A stretch of 64,000 bases of DNA from Prolixibacteraceae bacterium (GCA_028282705.1 JANQHI010000079.1:1-64000), one strand, 5' to 3'; shown: positions 1 to 8,918, counted from the first letter of the stretch. The notes: generated from the sequence alone by a model not told the origin. Numbers and translations are program-made.

Positions 1-135
1 TTAGAGAATGGACGGAAGATAAAGAGTTTCAATATAATGGATGATTTTAACCGAGAAGCACTCCATGTTGAACTTGACCATTCTATCCGAAGCAATAAAC
101 TGTACCAATACCTTCAACAAACATTACAAGACTAA
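1..135 (+). pseudogene. IS3-family transposase (OrfB) remnant
   Basis: The first 45 codons of the window read in one open frame to a TAA. They contain [17 protein letters not shown], which resembles the conserved stretch before the second catalytic Asp in IS3-group integrase-core (rve) transposases. The frame stops shortly after, before any HSDQG or DDE-Glu segment, so the element lacks its catalytic C-terminal part. The left side lies outside the window, so it is unknown whether the 5' part is intact. No terminal inverted repeat was recognised at the right side. It overlaps the 3' end of the gene on the opposite strand by 53 bp, which suggests that insertion and decay of the element reshaped that gene. 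Confidence 0.75.
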
Positions 136-796
136 TTTGAAAAGTTATAACAAAATTAACAATTCCAGTCGGAGTCAAAGCTGCTTGACCAAAAATATGT
201 TTATATCCAAGCCCTAAGGTATACCCCGACATCCTTGAATCTACTTTATAATGTCCATGAATATTATCAAAAATGACACATATTGAATTAACAAGTGTAT
301 ATGGTTGACAAAAACTTCCATCAACAGGCTGACTTTTCAGAACACTATTTCGATTTGGTATATATTCACATTCCATTGGAAATTCTTTAAATATCATTCC
401 TTCCCAATTGGGATTATTAGACTTAAATCTTGTATTCGTTTCAATATAACCAGGGATATTATAATAGCTTTCTCTAACAATTTCGAGAAACTCATCTGCA
501 TCTTCAACAGAATCAAAATATAAATAATTTTGGGTATCTAAGGAATCCGTATCAATCTTCTCCAGTCCATATTTTTCAACAAAAGAAAGAAAATCCAATT
601 CAAATAAATTTTCATTTGTATCACATGAACCAAATAAGAATAATGAAAAAATTAATAATAGCGAAAGATTTTTCTTAGTATTTCTTTTCTTAATCAAGTA
701 TCTAATAAGCAAAAAAAACACAAATATAAAAACAAACAATATTAATAATTGCCATATTATGACAAAAGGTTCTGCCTCTAATAATTTGATCTCCAT
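83..796 (-). CDS. Hypothetical membrane protein, 237 aa
   Basis: I do not recognise the family. The N-terminus has a hydrophobic segment at about residues 11-35, a basic stretch (KKRNTKK), then a second hydrophobic segment ending in LFLFGSC, which could be a lipobox if translation started further in. The remaining ~175 residues are soluble-looking and rich in Asn, Glu and aromatic residues; a later stretch, [13 protein letters not shown], could be a beta strand. The last ~17 codons are antisense to the transposase remnant, so the natural C-terminus may have been replaced. It stands alone, with no close same-strand partner. Confidence is in the reading frame, not in any function. Confidence 0.6.
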   Translation of the reverse strand: MEIKLLEAEPFVIIWQLLILFVFIFVFFLLIRYLIKKRNTKKNLSLLLIFSLFLFGSCDTNENLFELDFLSFVEKYGLEKIDTDSLDTQNYLYFDSVEDADEFLEIVRESYYNIPGYIETNTRFKSNNPNWEGMIFKEFPMECEYIPNRNSVLKSQPVDGSFCQPYTLVNSICVIFDNIHGHYKVDSRMSGYTLGLGYKHIFGQAALTPTGIVNFVITFQISLVMFVEGIGTVYCFG

Positions 797-869
797 AATT
801 AAGAATTTGCATTAATAAATATTTTGATTGTAAATATAATTCTATGGCAGTACAGAAAAAAGTACTTAA

Positions 870-1145
870 TTAACATTCATCTAAGCTAATAAAACCATTT
901 ATAAACAACCTCCTATTGCCTGAATAAAAATATGAATGTTTTAGGTAACAATAACTTATTTTAATACCTGCATCCCTGAGTTCATCCATCATCTGAAACA
1001 GTGTTGTTCGGGAAATCCCTATTTTTTTTGCAAACTCAATAGCAGCACCTGTATTTTCCAATTCAAGGTAGGTGTGTAATATTTTATATTGTTCGATTTT
1101 GTTATTTATCTTCAGTTGTAGGTGTCTTTTGGAATTACTTTTCAT
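870..1145 (-). CDS. Small helix-turn-helix DNA-binding protein, 91 aa
   Basis: Residues ~30-65 form a winged-helix/HTH_11-like domain: a helix with AAIEFAKKIGISRTTLFQ, then MMDELRDAGIKISY, typical of the 'TGxxxEFAxKLGISRxTLyrxIxeLxxxG' pattern of small Bacteroidota regulators. The tail after ~70 is short and aromatic (YFYSGNRRLF), matching the wing of such proteins. There is no sensor or effector domain, so it is either a minimal transcription factor or the DNA-binding part of a two-gene system. The start is an ATG; the gene is monocistronic. The target is unknown. Confidence 0.7.
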   Translation of the reverse strand: MKSNSKRHLQLKINNKIEQYKILHTYLELENTGAAIEFAKKIGISRTTLFQMMDELRDAGIKISYCYLKHSYFYSGNRRLFINGFISLDEC

Positions 1146-1340
1146 AATTGAATCATATTATTATGTGTTATTCTTCTGTGAGTTACTAGTATTAAGATGA
1201 TAATTAACCTAAAATGGGTGAATTTTATTTTGATTTTTTTAGCATTCTTTCAAAATGTTTAGACATTGCCACTAAATTATCTCAGGATTTTTCGCCATTA
1301 ACAGCTAAAATAGGGCTAAAAAACAGTGTAACTATCCCAC

Positions 1341-1368
1341 AAAAAAAAGGAGCCCTAAAAAGGACTCC
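1341..1368 (-). terminator. Rho-independent terminator of hsp20
   Basis: On the minus strand an 8-bp stem with one mismatch (GGAGTCCT / AGGGCTCC, loop of Ts) is followed directly by eight Ts. It lies 40 bp past the Hsp20 stop codon, in the right orientation. Confidence 0.8.
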
Positions 1369-1407
1369 CTCTCAAATCAACTAATCTAACTAAACTTTCA
1401 AACCACC

Positions 1408-1845
1408 TTATGAAATTGAAATTTCAATTGGGTCTTTTTCAACTGCTTCAGCTTTTTTGGGTAAAACTATGCTCAAAACCCCATTCTTAAATGATGCTGA
1501 AATTTTTTCTATGTCCACAGTTTCTGGTATTTCATACCTTTTGGTGTAATTCCTTTTACCAAATTCACGGTAAGTGTATTTTACATCTTTGTTTTCTTCT
1601 TCATCCTTATGTTTGGCTGAAATAGTTAATACATCTTTATGGAATTTCAATCCAACTTCCTTTTTATCAAACCCAGGAAGTGATACTTCAATATTGAAAT
1701 CTTTGTCAGTTTCGTACACATTAGTTGCAAAATTGTTAACACATGCATGTGGATGGTAATCATTAACCAAAAAGTTGTTAAATAACTCATCAACTAAATT
1801 CCTGTGAACATTGTACCTTGGTTTTTGAAATCTTACTAAATTCAT
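1408..1845 (-). CDS. Hsp20/alpha-crystallin small heat-shock protein, 145 aa
   Basis: ATP-independent holdase chaperone of the cytoplasm. The alpha-crystallin domain covers about residues 35-135: it opens with TNVYETDKDFNIEVSLPGF and ends with the hallmark NGVLSIVLPKK. The C-terminal tail carries IEISIS, an I-x-I motif used for oligomerisation. I take the start at MNLVRFQKP because the DNA just upstream reads AGGAGG seven bases before this ATG, an unusually strong ribosome-binding site for this genome; a start 11 codons upstream is less likely. Length is normal for the family. The gene is monocistronic, with its own terminator, and a large inverted repeat lies about 130 bp upstream that may serve its regulation. 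Confidence 0.93.
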   Translation of the reverse strand: MNLVRFQKPRYNVHRNLVDELFNNFLVNDYHPHACVNNFATNVYETDKDFNIEVSLPGFDKKEVGLKFHKDVLTISAKHKDEEENKDVKYTYREFGKRNYTKRYEIPETVDIEKISASFKNGVLSIVLPKKAEAVEKDPIEISIS

Positions 1846-2294
1846 GGCTTTTCCTCCTATAAAAATATAATTCAACAAATTTTAAATTTTCAATCTTCTG
1901 GTACACCAATAGTCAAATTGCATTCCAACCTTTAACTTTTTGTTTTTTTTGCTCAAATATCACAAATAGATGCCACTATGTCATTTTTTGCTCAAAAAAT
2001 AAGACATATTTTCCGGTTTAATCCTTTTTAAACCTCCAGCAATAGCATATAATTATGGATCACAATGTTTCAATAGCTGCACTTTATATATAGATAAAAC
2101 AATGCCAACTATTTTAAACATCACATACACTCTAAATAAATAAAAGTTATCAAGAGCTAAAGTCCATAATAGCCATAATTAATTTACAACTCCAATCCAT
2201 ATTAATTTAATACCATTGTGCTCAGGTGTTCTTAAAACATTACACAGATTTAAGCAGTGTTTTATATTTCATTACTTTTGTAAAAAACTTTTCA
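1846..2294. other. Divergent intergenic region between hsp20 and trmD
   Basis: About 450 bp with no convincing reading frame. It must hold both promoters. The only clear structure is the inverted repeat at 1978-2007; poly-T and poly-A tracts are frequent. Confidence 0.5.
1978..2007. promoter_or_regulatory. Long inverted repeat upstream of hsp20
   Basis: The 30-bp stretch has arms ATGTC-ATTTTTTG and CAAAAAAT-AA-GACAT around a 2-bp centre: 13 paired positions with a 2-nt bulge. It lies 133 bp upstream of the hsp20 ATG and 288 bp upstream of trmD. Candidate binding site for a heat-shock regulator, or a transcribed hairpin; the function is inferred only. Confidence 0.45.
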
Positions 2295-2990
2295 ATGAGA
2301 ATTGATATTATTACTGTGTTGCCAGAACTACTGGAAAGCCCTTTTAATTATTCCATTATAAAAAGGGCAAAGGAAAAAGGGCTAGCCGAAATTTATGTCC
2401 ATGATTTAAGGGAATTCTCTACTGATAAGCATAAAAGGGTTGATGATTATTCATTCAGCAAAGGAGCAGGTATGGTTATGTCAATCCAACCCATTGAGGC
2501 TGCCATTTCTAAATTGAAAAGTGAAAGGGAATATGAAGAGGTTATTTACACTACACCTGATGGTTATAAGTTTGACCAAAAAGAGGCTAATGTACTGTCC
2601 CTAAAACAAAACCTGATTATCTTATGTGGGCATTACAAAGGTATTGACCAGCGTGTGCGCGACCATTTTATCACCAAAGAATATTCTATTGGGGATTATG
2701 TCTTAACAGGAGGAGAACTGGCAGCAGCTGTAATCTTAGATAGTGTTCTACGTTTGTTGCCAGGGGTAATTTCAGATGAAACCTCTGCACTGACTGATTC
2801 CTTCCAGGATAATTTATTAAGCCCCCCAGTTTATACACGCCCTGCTGATTACAAAGGCTGGAAAGTACCTGAGATCCTATTGTCAGGAAATGATAAGAAA
2901 ATAGATGACTGGAAGCACCAACAAGCTATTGAACAAACTAAAGCCAGAAGGCCTGACCTTTATAAAAAGTACCTTAGGGAAGAAACATAG
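2295..2990 (+). CDS. trmD: tRNA (guanine-N1)-methyltransferase TrmD, 231 aa
   Basis: Methylates G37 next to the anticodon in a subset of tRNAs using S-adenosylmethionine, which prevents frameshifting. The protein starts [13 protein letters not shown], the usual TrmD N-terminus, and an upstream in-frame ATG would add 23 residues not seen in the family. The SPOUT knot signature [12 protein letters not shown] is near residue 137, and the [10 protein letters not shown] stretch near 55 fits the SAM-binding region. The C-terminal helical domain ends with the typical RRPDLYKKY. It is not next to rimM/rplS as in many bacteria. The role is certain from the family; the length is normal. Confidence 0.96.
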   Translation: MRIDIITVLPELLESPFNYSIIKRAKEKGLAEIYVHDLREFSTDKHKRVDDYSFSKGAGMVMSIQPIEAAISKLKSEREYEEVIYTTPDGYKFDQKEANVLSLKQNLIILCGHYKGIDQRVRDHFITKEYSIGDYVLTGGELAAAVILDSVLRLLPGVISDETSALTDSFQDNLLSPPVYTRPADYKGWKVPEILLSGNDKKIDDWKHQQAIEQTKARRPDLYKKYLREET

Positions 2991-3063
2991 CAAATAATAT
3001 CTAAACATATGCCCGGCACCAATACCTTAATTTTTGTATATTAGGAAACAAAAACTGAGGTTA

Positions 3064-4605
3064 ATGCCTAAAGCTGCAATCACCAAAAACCTTAAATCTA
3101 AAATACTGCCATTAATCCTGGGTCCTGCCATAAGCTTTTTGATCATATTCTTTGGCAACTTAGAGCCAGGTAACCCTCAAATTACCTATACATTTGCAAT
3201 TGCATTGTTAATGGCTATTTGGTGGATCACTGAAGCCATCCCACTTGCAGCTACTGCTTTGCTACCTGTTGCCCTATTCCCTCTTTTTGGTATTGTTGAT
3301 GGCAAAATAATATCTACCATGTATTTTAACCACCTTATTTTTCTTTTTATGGGTGGATTCCTTATGGCACTAGCTATGGAAAAGTGGAACTTGCATAGGA
3401 GAATTGCCCTAAAAATACTGATCCTGTTTGGAATCAGCCCTTCACGGATATTGTTTGGTTTTATGTTTGCCACAGCCTTCCTCTCCATGTGGATGTCAAA
3501 CACTGCAACTGCCATGATGATGATACCAATTGCCATGTCAATGATCATTAAACTGGAAGAAAATCTGGGGAAAAAGAAACTGGGCAAATATTCCATTGGG
3601 TTATTGTTGGGTATTGCCTATTCTGCTTCAATAGGTGGGATTACTACACTTGTGGGTACCCCTCCTAACCTGTCTTTTGCAAGGATTATCAGTATTATAT
3701 TCCCTGACATACCTGAAATCAGTTTTGCTGACTGGTTCTTTTTTGCATTGCCTATTTCCATTATCATTTTCCTGTTTGCATGGTTGCTGCTGGCATTCAT
3801 ATTTAAACCAAAAGTGAAATGGGGAAAATTAAACAGGCAAGATTTCAAAGAAGAATATCATGCCCTAGGGAAAGCCAAACCAGAAGAAAAAATTGTGCTT
3901 ACCCTTTTTATAACCTTAGCCTTTTTATGGATTTTTCGTTCTGGTTTCAGTATCAATGGTTTTACATTTCCTGGCTGGTCTTTTTTATTTAACTTCCCTT
4001 CTTTTATTAATGATGGCACAGTTGCCATTTTTATAGGTGTTATACTGTTTGTTATCCCTTCAAAAACAAAAAAAGGTGACAGGTTAATGGACTGGAAAAC
4101 AGCCAATAAAATACCCTGGCACATTGTATTGCTTTTTGGAGGAGGGTTTGCACTGGCCAAAGGTTTTGTAGACTCAGGGTTGTCAATTTGGTTTGGGAAC
4201 CAACTCACAGGGCTGGCAAATGTGCATCCATTGGTATTGATGCTGGTCATTGTTGCAATGATGTCATTTTTAACAGAATTAACTTCAAACACTGCAACAA
4301 CAGAAATGATCTTACCCATATTGGCAGGCCTGGCAGTCAGCATTAAAATCAACCCACTATTATTAATGGTGCCAGCTACACTTGCTGGGTCCCTGGCTTT
4401 CATGCTACCAGTGGCAACCCCTCCCAATGCCATAGTTTTTGGAACCAACCATTTAAAAGTTAAGGATATGGCTTTCACAGGCTTCTGGTTGAATTTAGGA
4501 GGTATTATTATAGCCTCATTAATTACCTATTATTGGGGAAGCCTTATTTTTAATATTGACTTAGGGAGTTTCCCCGAATGGGCAACAAACTCTTTTCCAT
4601 GGTAA
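3064..4605 (+). CDS. SLC13/DASS-family sodium:carboxylate transporter, 513 aa
   Basis: Integral membrane protein with about 11-12 hydrophobic segments. It shows the family start pattern WWITEAIPLAATALLPV and the two SNT motifs that bind sodium and carboxylate: MSNTATAMMM near residue 155 and TSNTATTEM near 410. These define the divalent-anion:Na+ symporter (DASS) family, which takes up succinate, malate, fumarate, citrate or sulfate; the exact substrate cannot be read. I prefer the ATG at 3064, preceded by GAGG, over a TTG ten codons upstream. It follows trmD by 73 bp and could be cotranscribed. It may feed C4/C6 acids to the TCA enzymes encoded elsewhere in the window. Confidence 0.92.
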   Translation: MPKAAITKNLKSKILPLILGPAISFLIIFFGNLEPGNPQITYTFAIALLMAIWWITEAIPLAATALLPVALFPLFGIVDGKIISTMYFNHLIFLFMGGFLMALAMEKWNLHRRIALKILILFGISPSRILFGFMFATAFLSMWMSNTATAMMMIPIAMSMIIKLEENLGKKKLGKYSIGLLLGIAYSASIGGITTLVGTPPNLSFARIISIIFPDIPEISFADWFFFALPISIIIFLFAWLLLAFIFKPKVKWGKLNRQDFKEEYHALGKAKPEEKIVLTLFITLAFLWIFRSGFSINGFTFPGWSFLFNFPSFINDGTVAIFIGVILFVIPSKTKKGDRLMDWKTANKIPWHIVLLFGGGFALAKGFVDSGLSIWFGNQLTGLANVHPLVLMLVIVAMMSFLTELTSNTATTEMILPILAGLAVSIKINPLLLMVPATLAGSLAFMLPVATPPNAIVFGTNHLKVKDMAFTGFWLNLGGIIIASLITYYWGSLIFNIDLGSFPEWATNSFPW

Positions 4606-4737
4606 TTACCTGAAAAACTACCTCAAACATTTATTATCCATATGGTATAATCTTTGTTGCATTTAAGCTGTTTTTCATTAATTTTATTGCTCAAACCATG
4701 ATATGATGTTCTAATCTAAATTTAAAATATACACACC

Positions 4738-5415
4738 ATGAGCAAATTTCTTTTTACAATATTATTTTTAATTACTTCTCCCCTGCTTCTCTTTTCACAG
4801 TACTACCAAAATGCTACTATTCAGGAGTTTATGACACGAAAGAACATAGAAAAAATAGGTAACTGGAATAAACAAAATGATATTGTTGGCTCACCTTACG
4901 CCAGTGATGATTTTGAAAAGGGATACTTTGTTACAAAAACTAAATATAAAATCAGTGATGTCTTCTTAAGGTTCAATATATACAATAATAATATTGAATA
5001 TAAGGACGAAAATGGTGATGTATATGCACTTGAAATACCTGAATTATTTGACTTTGTAGTAATTGGAGAAATAAAATACCAATATTTCCCTTATTCTGTG
5101 AATAAAAAAGTGCACAAAGGTTTTTTTGCAGTCCTTGAAGAAGGGAATACCCTCCTTTTGCGAAAAGACAGGGTAATGTATAAAAAAGCTACTGAGCCAG
5201 GAGCCTATAAAGATGCTGAACCAGCCAAATTTGTCAGGCAAACTGGGGAATTTTTTATCAAAGTTGGCGAGCGTGAAGCGCGTTATGTGGGTGGGAAAAA
5301 AGACCTGATAGAAATTTTATCAGCTGATGTTGAAGGCTTTATTAAAAAAAATAAAATCAAAGCAGGCAAGGAAGGCCACTTGAGAAAATTGGTTCAATAC
5401 TATAATTCATTGTAG
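4738..5415 (+). CDS. Secreted hypothetical protein, paralogue A, 225 aa
   Basis: Exported protein with a Sec signal peptide (hydrophobic run to LLFSQ, cleavage near residue 21). I do not recognise a named domain. The mature part is rich in beta-type segments and Lys/Tyr: residues ~80-130 contain DVYALEIPELFDFVVIG and the PYSVNKKVHKGFF stretch; then come PGAYKDAEPAKF and a KKNKIKAGKE...LVQYYNSL C-terminal helix. It is clearly paralogous over its full length to the protein encoded ~500 bp downstream. Probably a periplasmic or outer-membrane-associated protein; function unknown. Confidence 0.8.
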   Translation: MSKFLFTILFLITSPLLLFSQYYQNATIQEFMTRKNIEKIGNWNKQNDIVGSPYASDDFEKGYFVTKTKYKISDVFLRFNIYNNNIEYKDENGDVYALEIPELFDFVVIGEIKYQYFPYSVNKKVHKGFFAVLEEGNTLLLRKDRVMYKKATEPGAYKDAEPAKFVRQTGEFFIKVGEREARYVGGKKDLIEILSADVEGFIKKNKIKAGKEGHLRKLVQYYNSL

Positions 5416-5912
5416 GTTCTGAGTTTAACCTTTAAGAAGATCAGGATTATTGTGTAAATGCTCAAAAATTTGAGCAACCCTATCGTAAATCTCTCATCTT
5501 AAAAGAAGCTGTTATATTTAATAATGGTTAAGAGTAATTAAAGCTGGAAGCCAGCTGCATTATAAATACTAAATTACTTTATAAAACAAAGTTTAACATA
5601 ACAATGTCTTTTTATCAGGTTTCATTAAAAGTTTACTATTTAAATGTTTTTGTTTAGAATAACCACAATATAACCCATTATAAATAAACATGTTACGAAT
5701 CAATATAAAAAAATATTATTTCTGAATGTCACATTTTACAGATTTTGTTACTAATTAATATGAAGTTTTATTAACCTTAAGTTTAACCAGGCAAATTAAA
5801 ATCAGTAATTCCACTTTTCTATAAAGTATATTAATAAACACATGTTCAGAACAAAAATTGGAATATTAAATTTTAAAACTTATATTCAAATCGATTTTTA
5901 AAAACTAAAACC
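5416..5912. other. AT-rich spacer between the two paralogues, with small dyads
   Basis: No reading frame worth calling in 497 bp. It holds two short perfect dyads, TGCTCAAA-AA-TTTGAGCA at 5459-5476 and AGCTGG-AAG-CCAGCT at 5544-5558. Neither has a T-tract, so they are not standard terminators. The second paralogue therefore probably has its own promoter here. Confidence 0.5.
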
Positions 5913-6593
5913 ATGAAAAATTTGATGCTATTTTTGATACTGTTTACATTATCTCCACTTTCTTTATTGTCTCAGGTTTATTATGAAAATGCCAATATCT
6001 ATAATCTCATCAGGCAAAAAGAAATTGAAAAGCTAAACCTGAATGACAGATATAGTAGCATTGTTGGTACTCCTTATGATTGTGATGAATTCCAGGAAGG
6101 ATATTTTATAACCAGGTCCAACAGGAAGTACAGTGATATTAAGTTGAGGTTTAATATTTACAATAGCATCATAGAAGTTAAAAATGATAGTGGCATATAT
6201 GCCCTCACTATTCCTGAGTTGTTCAACTTTTTTGTAATTGGTGATAAAAAATATAAATATTCCCCTTATACAGTAAATAAAAAGGTACATAAGGGTTATT
6301 TTTATGTTATTGCTGAAGGTGATAAAGCCCAACTATTTCATAAGGAAAGGGTTATTTACAAAAAACCAACCCAACCTGGGGCATATAAGGTGGCTGAACC
6401 TGCTAAGTTTAAACGAACAAAAGGGGAATATTATATCAAAGTAGGAACTAGGGAGGCACAAATTGTTGGTGGCAAAAAAGATTTAGTTGCTATTTTATCT
6501 CGTGATGTTGAGGATTTTATAAAGAAAAACAAAATTAAAGCATGGAAAAAATCTGACCTGATAGAATTAATTGAACACTATAACTCAATGTAA
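5913..6593 (+). CDS. Secreted hypothetical protein, paralogue B, 226 aa
   Basis: Full-length paralogue of the protein encoded just upstream: same signal-peptide layout (cleavage near LLSQ), the same central block IPELFNFFVIG with PYTVNKKVHKGYF, the same PGAYKVAEPAKF block, GGKKDLVAILS, and the same ending EHYNSM. Conservation is strongest in the central and C-terminal halves; the first ~50 residues after the signal differ more. This pattern suggests an old tandem duplication with separate promoters, since ~500 bp lie between the copies. A strong terminator follows. Function unknown. Confidence 0.82.
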   Translation: MKNLMLFLILFTLSPLSLLSQVYYENANIYNLIRQKEIEKLNLNDRYSSIVGTPYDCDEFQEGYFITRSNRKYSDIKLRFNIYNSIIEVKNDSGIYALTIPELFNFFVIGDKKYKYSPYTVNKKVHKGYFYVIAEGDKAQLFHKERVIYKKPTQPGAYKVAEPAKFKRTKGEYYIKVGTREAQIVGGKKDLVAILSRDVEDFIKKNKIKAWKKSDLIELIEHYNSM

Positions 6594-6617
6594 AAAATCC
6601 ACCATATAATTGATGTT

Positions 6618-6645
6618 GGGGTAAGATTCATTCTTACCCTTTTTT
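6618..6645 (+). terminator. Rho-independent terminator after paralogue B
   Basis: Perfect 7-bp stem GGGTAAG/CTTACCC with a 7-nt loop, followed by six Ts, 25 bp after the stop codon. It separates the paralogue from the sigma-factor operon. Confidence 0.85.
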
Positions 6646-6746
6646 GTTTGTTAATTTTTGTAAGTAGGTATTTTTTCAGAAATTATAAAAAATTTGATGC
6701 AACATTCTATCTTCATTGTAGTCATTGTATCAGAAAAGAAATAAAA

Positions 6747-7301
6747 TTGGAAGCGTTATATAAGAACATCCATCAGGAAATCATTAACAGGTGCTGTAAA
6801 GGTGACCAGAAGGCACAATCACAACTTTATAAACTATACTATAAATCAATGTATAATGTAAGCCTGAGGATTGTTCAGGATAAAATGGAAGCTGAAGATG
6901 TTATGCAAGATTCTTTTCTTAAGGCATTCAAAAAAATAGGCACTTATAAAGGAGAAGTTAGTTTTGGTGCCTGGCTGAAAAAAATTGTTGTAAATCGTTC
7001 TCTTGACTTATTGAAAAAACGCAAAGTAAAGTTTGAGGAAATAAATGAAAGGAAGCATGATTCAGGTGATTTTCAAATGGAAACAAAAGAAATTGACCTG
7101 GCAAAAATCAAAGTTGCTTTATCAAAAATGCCTGAAGGGTACAGGGTAGTATTAAGCCTCTATTTATTTGAAGGCTATGACCATGAAGAGATCAGCCAGG
7201 TACTTAATATTAGCAACTCTGCTTCGCGGACACAATATATGCGTGCAAAGAATAAGTTAAAAGAATTATTAAAAAAGGATGAAGTATTTTCATATAATTA
7301 G
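6747..7301 (+). CDS. ECF-type RNA polymerase sigma factor, 184 aa
   Basis: Extracytoplasmic-function sigma-70 factor. Region 2 covers residues ~18-85 (NVSLRIVQDKMEAEDVMQDSF, then FGAWLKKIVVNRSLDLLKK) and region 4 ~118-175 (LSKMPEGYRVVLSLYLFEGYDHEEISQVL with a SASRTQYMRAK recognition helix). The frame is open further upstream, but only a TTG at 6747 gives the usual ~184-residue length and the common N-terminus EALYKNIHQEII; the earlier region overlaps the terminator of the previous gene. It heads an operon with a membrane protein and an exported repeat protein, the typical arrangement for envelope-responsive ECF regulation. Confidence 0.9.
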   Translation: MEALYKNIHQEIINRCCKGDQKAQSQLYKLYYKSMYNVSLRIVQDKMEAEDVMQDSFLKAFKKIGTYKGEVSFGAWLKKIVVNRSLDLLKKRKVKFEEINERKHDSGDFQMETKEIDLAKIKVALSKMPEGYRVVLSLYLFEGYDHEEISQVLNISNSASRTQYMRAKNKLKELLKKDEVFSYN

Positions 7302-7307
7302 CACACC

Positions 7308-7871
7308 ATGGAAAATAAAAGAGATGAGTTGGAAGAGTTAATTATCAAAAACCTGGAAAGGCTAAATGAGGAGGAGCCTTTGGATGGGCATTTTGAAAGG
7401 TTTGAAGCCAGGCTTGATAAAGAGGCCAAAAAGAAAACCATACCTTTCAAAATGGTATTAAGAGTTGCTGCCATAGTTGTTTTTGCTTTCCTGGCAGTGA
7501 ACCAGGCAATAATATATTTATCACCTGATGATGTAGAAGTCAGGAACCTGAGTGCAATATCCAATGAATATTCTGAAGTTGAGTTTTATTATACAAATGC
7601 CATACAGGGAGGTTTAGCCCAATGGGAAGAATTGGGCAGTGCTGGCTTACTTACAGACCAGGACAAGCAAATAATGGAAGATGAACTAAAGGAGCTGGAT
7701 GAGTTATTTAAGAAACTCCAGGAAGACCTAAATGCAAACCCAAATGATGAAAGGGTTATTAATGCTATGCTAGAGCATTATCAAACAAAACTGAATCTTA
7801 TTAATCTAATTATAAGCAATTTAAGAGAAGTAAAAACTCAAAATGAAACGAAACATGAAATCGAAATTTAG
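7308..7871 (+). CDS. Single-pass membrane protein, candidate anti-sigma factor, 187 aa
   Basis: Six bases after the sigma gene. It has a charged cytoplasmic N-terminus of ~48 residues (rich in Glu/Lys, with EELIIKNLERLNEEEPLDGHF), one transmembrane segment at about 49-68, and a periplasmic part dominated by a predicted helix/coiled coil (DELKELDELFKKLQEDL). This topology and its position fit an anti-sigma factor holding the ECF factor at the membrane, but no zinc-binding anti-sigma (HxxxCxxC) motif is present. Its end overlaps the next gene by 29 bp, suggesting translational coupling. The role is inferred from context. Confidence 0.75.
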   Translation: MENKRDELEELIIKNLERLNEEEPLDGHFERFEARLDKEAKKKTIPFKMVLRVAAIVVFAFLAVNQAIIYLSPDDVEVRNLSAISNEYSEVEFYYTNAIQGGLAQWEELGSAGLLTDQDKQIMEDELKELDELFKKLQEDLNANPNDERVINAMLEHYQTKLNLINLIISNLREVKTQNETKHEIEI

Positions 7872-8895
7872 TTTATTAATTGCACTAGCCTGTTTTGCTT
7901 TTATAGGCACAAGTGCAGCAAAAGAAAAGGCTCAAAAAGAGTTTAATGAGTCATGGGCTGTTGGTAGTGTAGAATCACTAAGCATCAGCAACAAATATGG
8001 TGAAATCAAAATCAACAATGAAGGAGGAAATGATGTAACCATAGACGTTTTAGTAACTGTTGAAGCAGGCACCCAAAGCAAAGCCACAAAAATGATTGAA
8101 CTGATTGATGTTAAATTCAGTAAATCTGGAGGAATGGTTAAAGCTGTAACAGAAATCAACAAAAACTTTAAAAGTGCTGGAGATTTCAGTATTGATTACA
8201 CTGTTAACATCCCTTCAGACAAAAACCTTGTTATTAACAACAAATTTGGGAACCTGTTTGTAAATGAATTAACTGCCAAAGGTGAGTTTAATATCAAGTA
8301 TGGGCATATGACTGCCAACTCAATTGTTGGTTCCACTACTAATGATATTATAGTCAACCTGGATTATGGGAAATTACATATTGAGGAGCTTTCTGGTGCT
8401 ATGGTGAATAGCAAATATTCCAAATTCCTTATGGGTGAGGTTGGTGATTTACAACTTAATTCTAAGTACTCAACTTATAACATTGAAGAGTTGGACAATA
8501 TTAATGTACAATCAAAATATGACAATTTCAGTGTTGAAGAAGTTGGTTCATTTAAAGCTTCTACCCAATACACCAGTGTAAAAATTGAAGAACTTTCTGA
8601 CCAGTTTATTTCAGAAAATGGCTATGGAGCCATTAAAATAGAGGAAATCTCTGATGAGTTTAAACTGATCAAAATAAGCAATAGCTATGGAGGCATAAGC
8701 CTTGGTATAGATAGTGAAGCTTCATATGAAGTTGATGCAAGCTGTGATTATTGCAACATAGTATATGATAGTGAAAGGTTTTCAGGAGATAGGTTTGATA
8801 AAAACCACTCAAAATCAATAAAAGGGACCATAGGTAGTGGAGGTTCTGCAAAAGTTATTGTAAAAAGCCGTTATGGAAGCATTAAACTGAAATAA
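7843..8895 (+). CDS. Exported beta-repeat protein, DUF4097-like, 350 aa
   Basis: Signal peptide to about residue 26 (FIGTSAAKEK), then a protein built of repeated ~17-22-residue units with a Tyr/Phe-Gly or Lys-Tyr corner: NKYGEIKI, NKFGNLFV, DYGKLHIEEL, SKYSKFLMGEV, SKYSTYNIEEL, SKYDNFSVEEV, TQYTSVKIEEL and NGYGAIKIEEI. Such repeats predict a right-handed beta-solenoid like DUF4097/adhesin-like proteins. It is the third gene of the ECF operon and overlaps the putative anti-sigma gene; a start four codons further in (MKSKFS) is possible. Likely periplasmic or surface. Probably a target or sensor of the ECF circuit, by inference. Confidence 0.8.
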   Translation: MKRNMKSKFSLLIALACFAFIGTSAAKEKAQKEFNESWAVGSVESLSISNKYGEIKINNEGGNDVTIDVLVTVEAGTQSKATKMIELIDVKFSKSGGMVKAVTEINKNFKSAGDFSIDYTVNIPSDKNLVINNKFGNLFVNELTAKGEFNIKYGHMTANSIVGSTTNDIIVNLDYGKLHIEELSGAMVNSKYSKFLMGEVGDLQLNSKYSTYNIEELDNINVQSKYDNFSVEEVGSFKASTQYTSVKIEELSDQFISENGYGAIKIEEISDEFKLIKISNSYGGISLGIDSEASYEVDASCDYCNIVYDSERFSGDRFDKNHSKSIKGTIGSGGSAKVIVKSRYGSIKLK

Positions 8896-8918
8896 TAAGA
8901 AAGAGCCAAAAACGTTAA

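Noticed and set aside
3186-4478. Long minus-strand frames opposite the DASS transporter
   Set aside because: Antisense shadows of a hydrophobic membrane gene with low-complexity Ala/Ile/Val composition; the plus strand has the clear SNT motifs.
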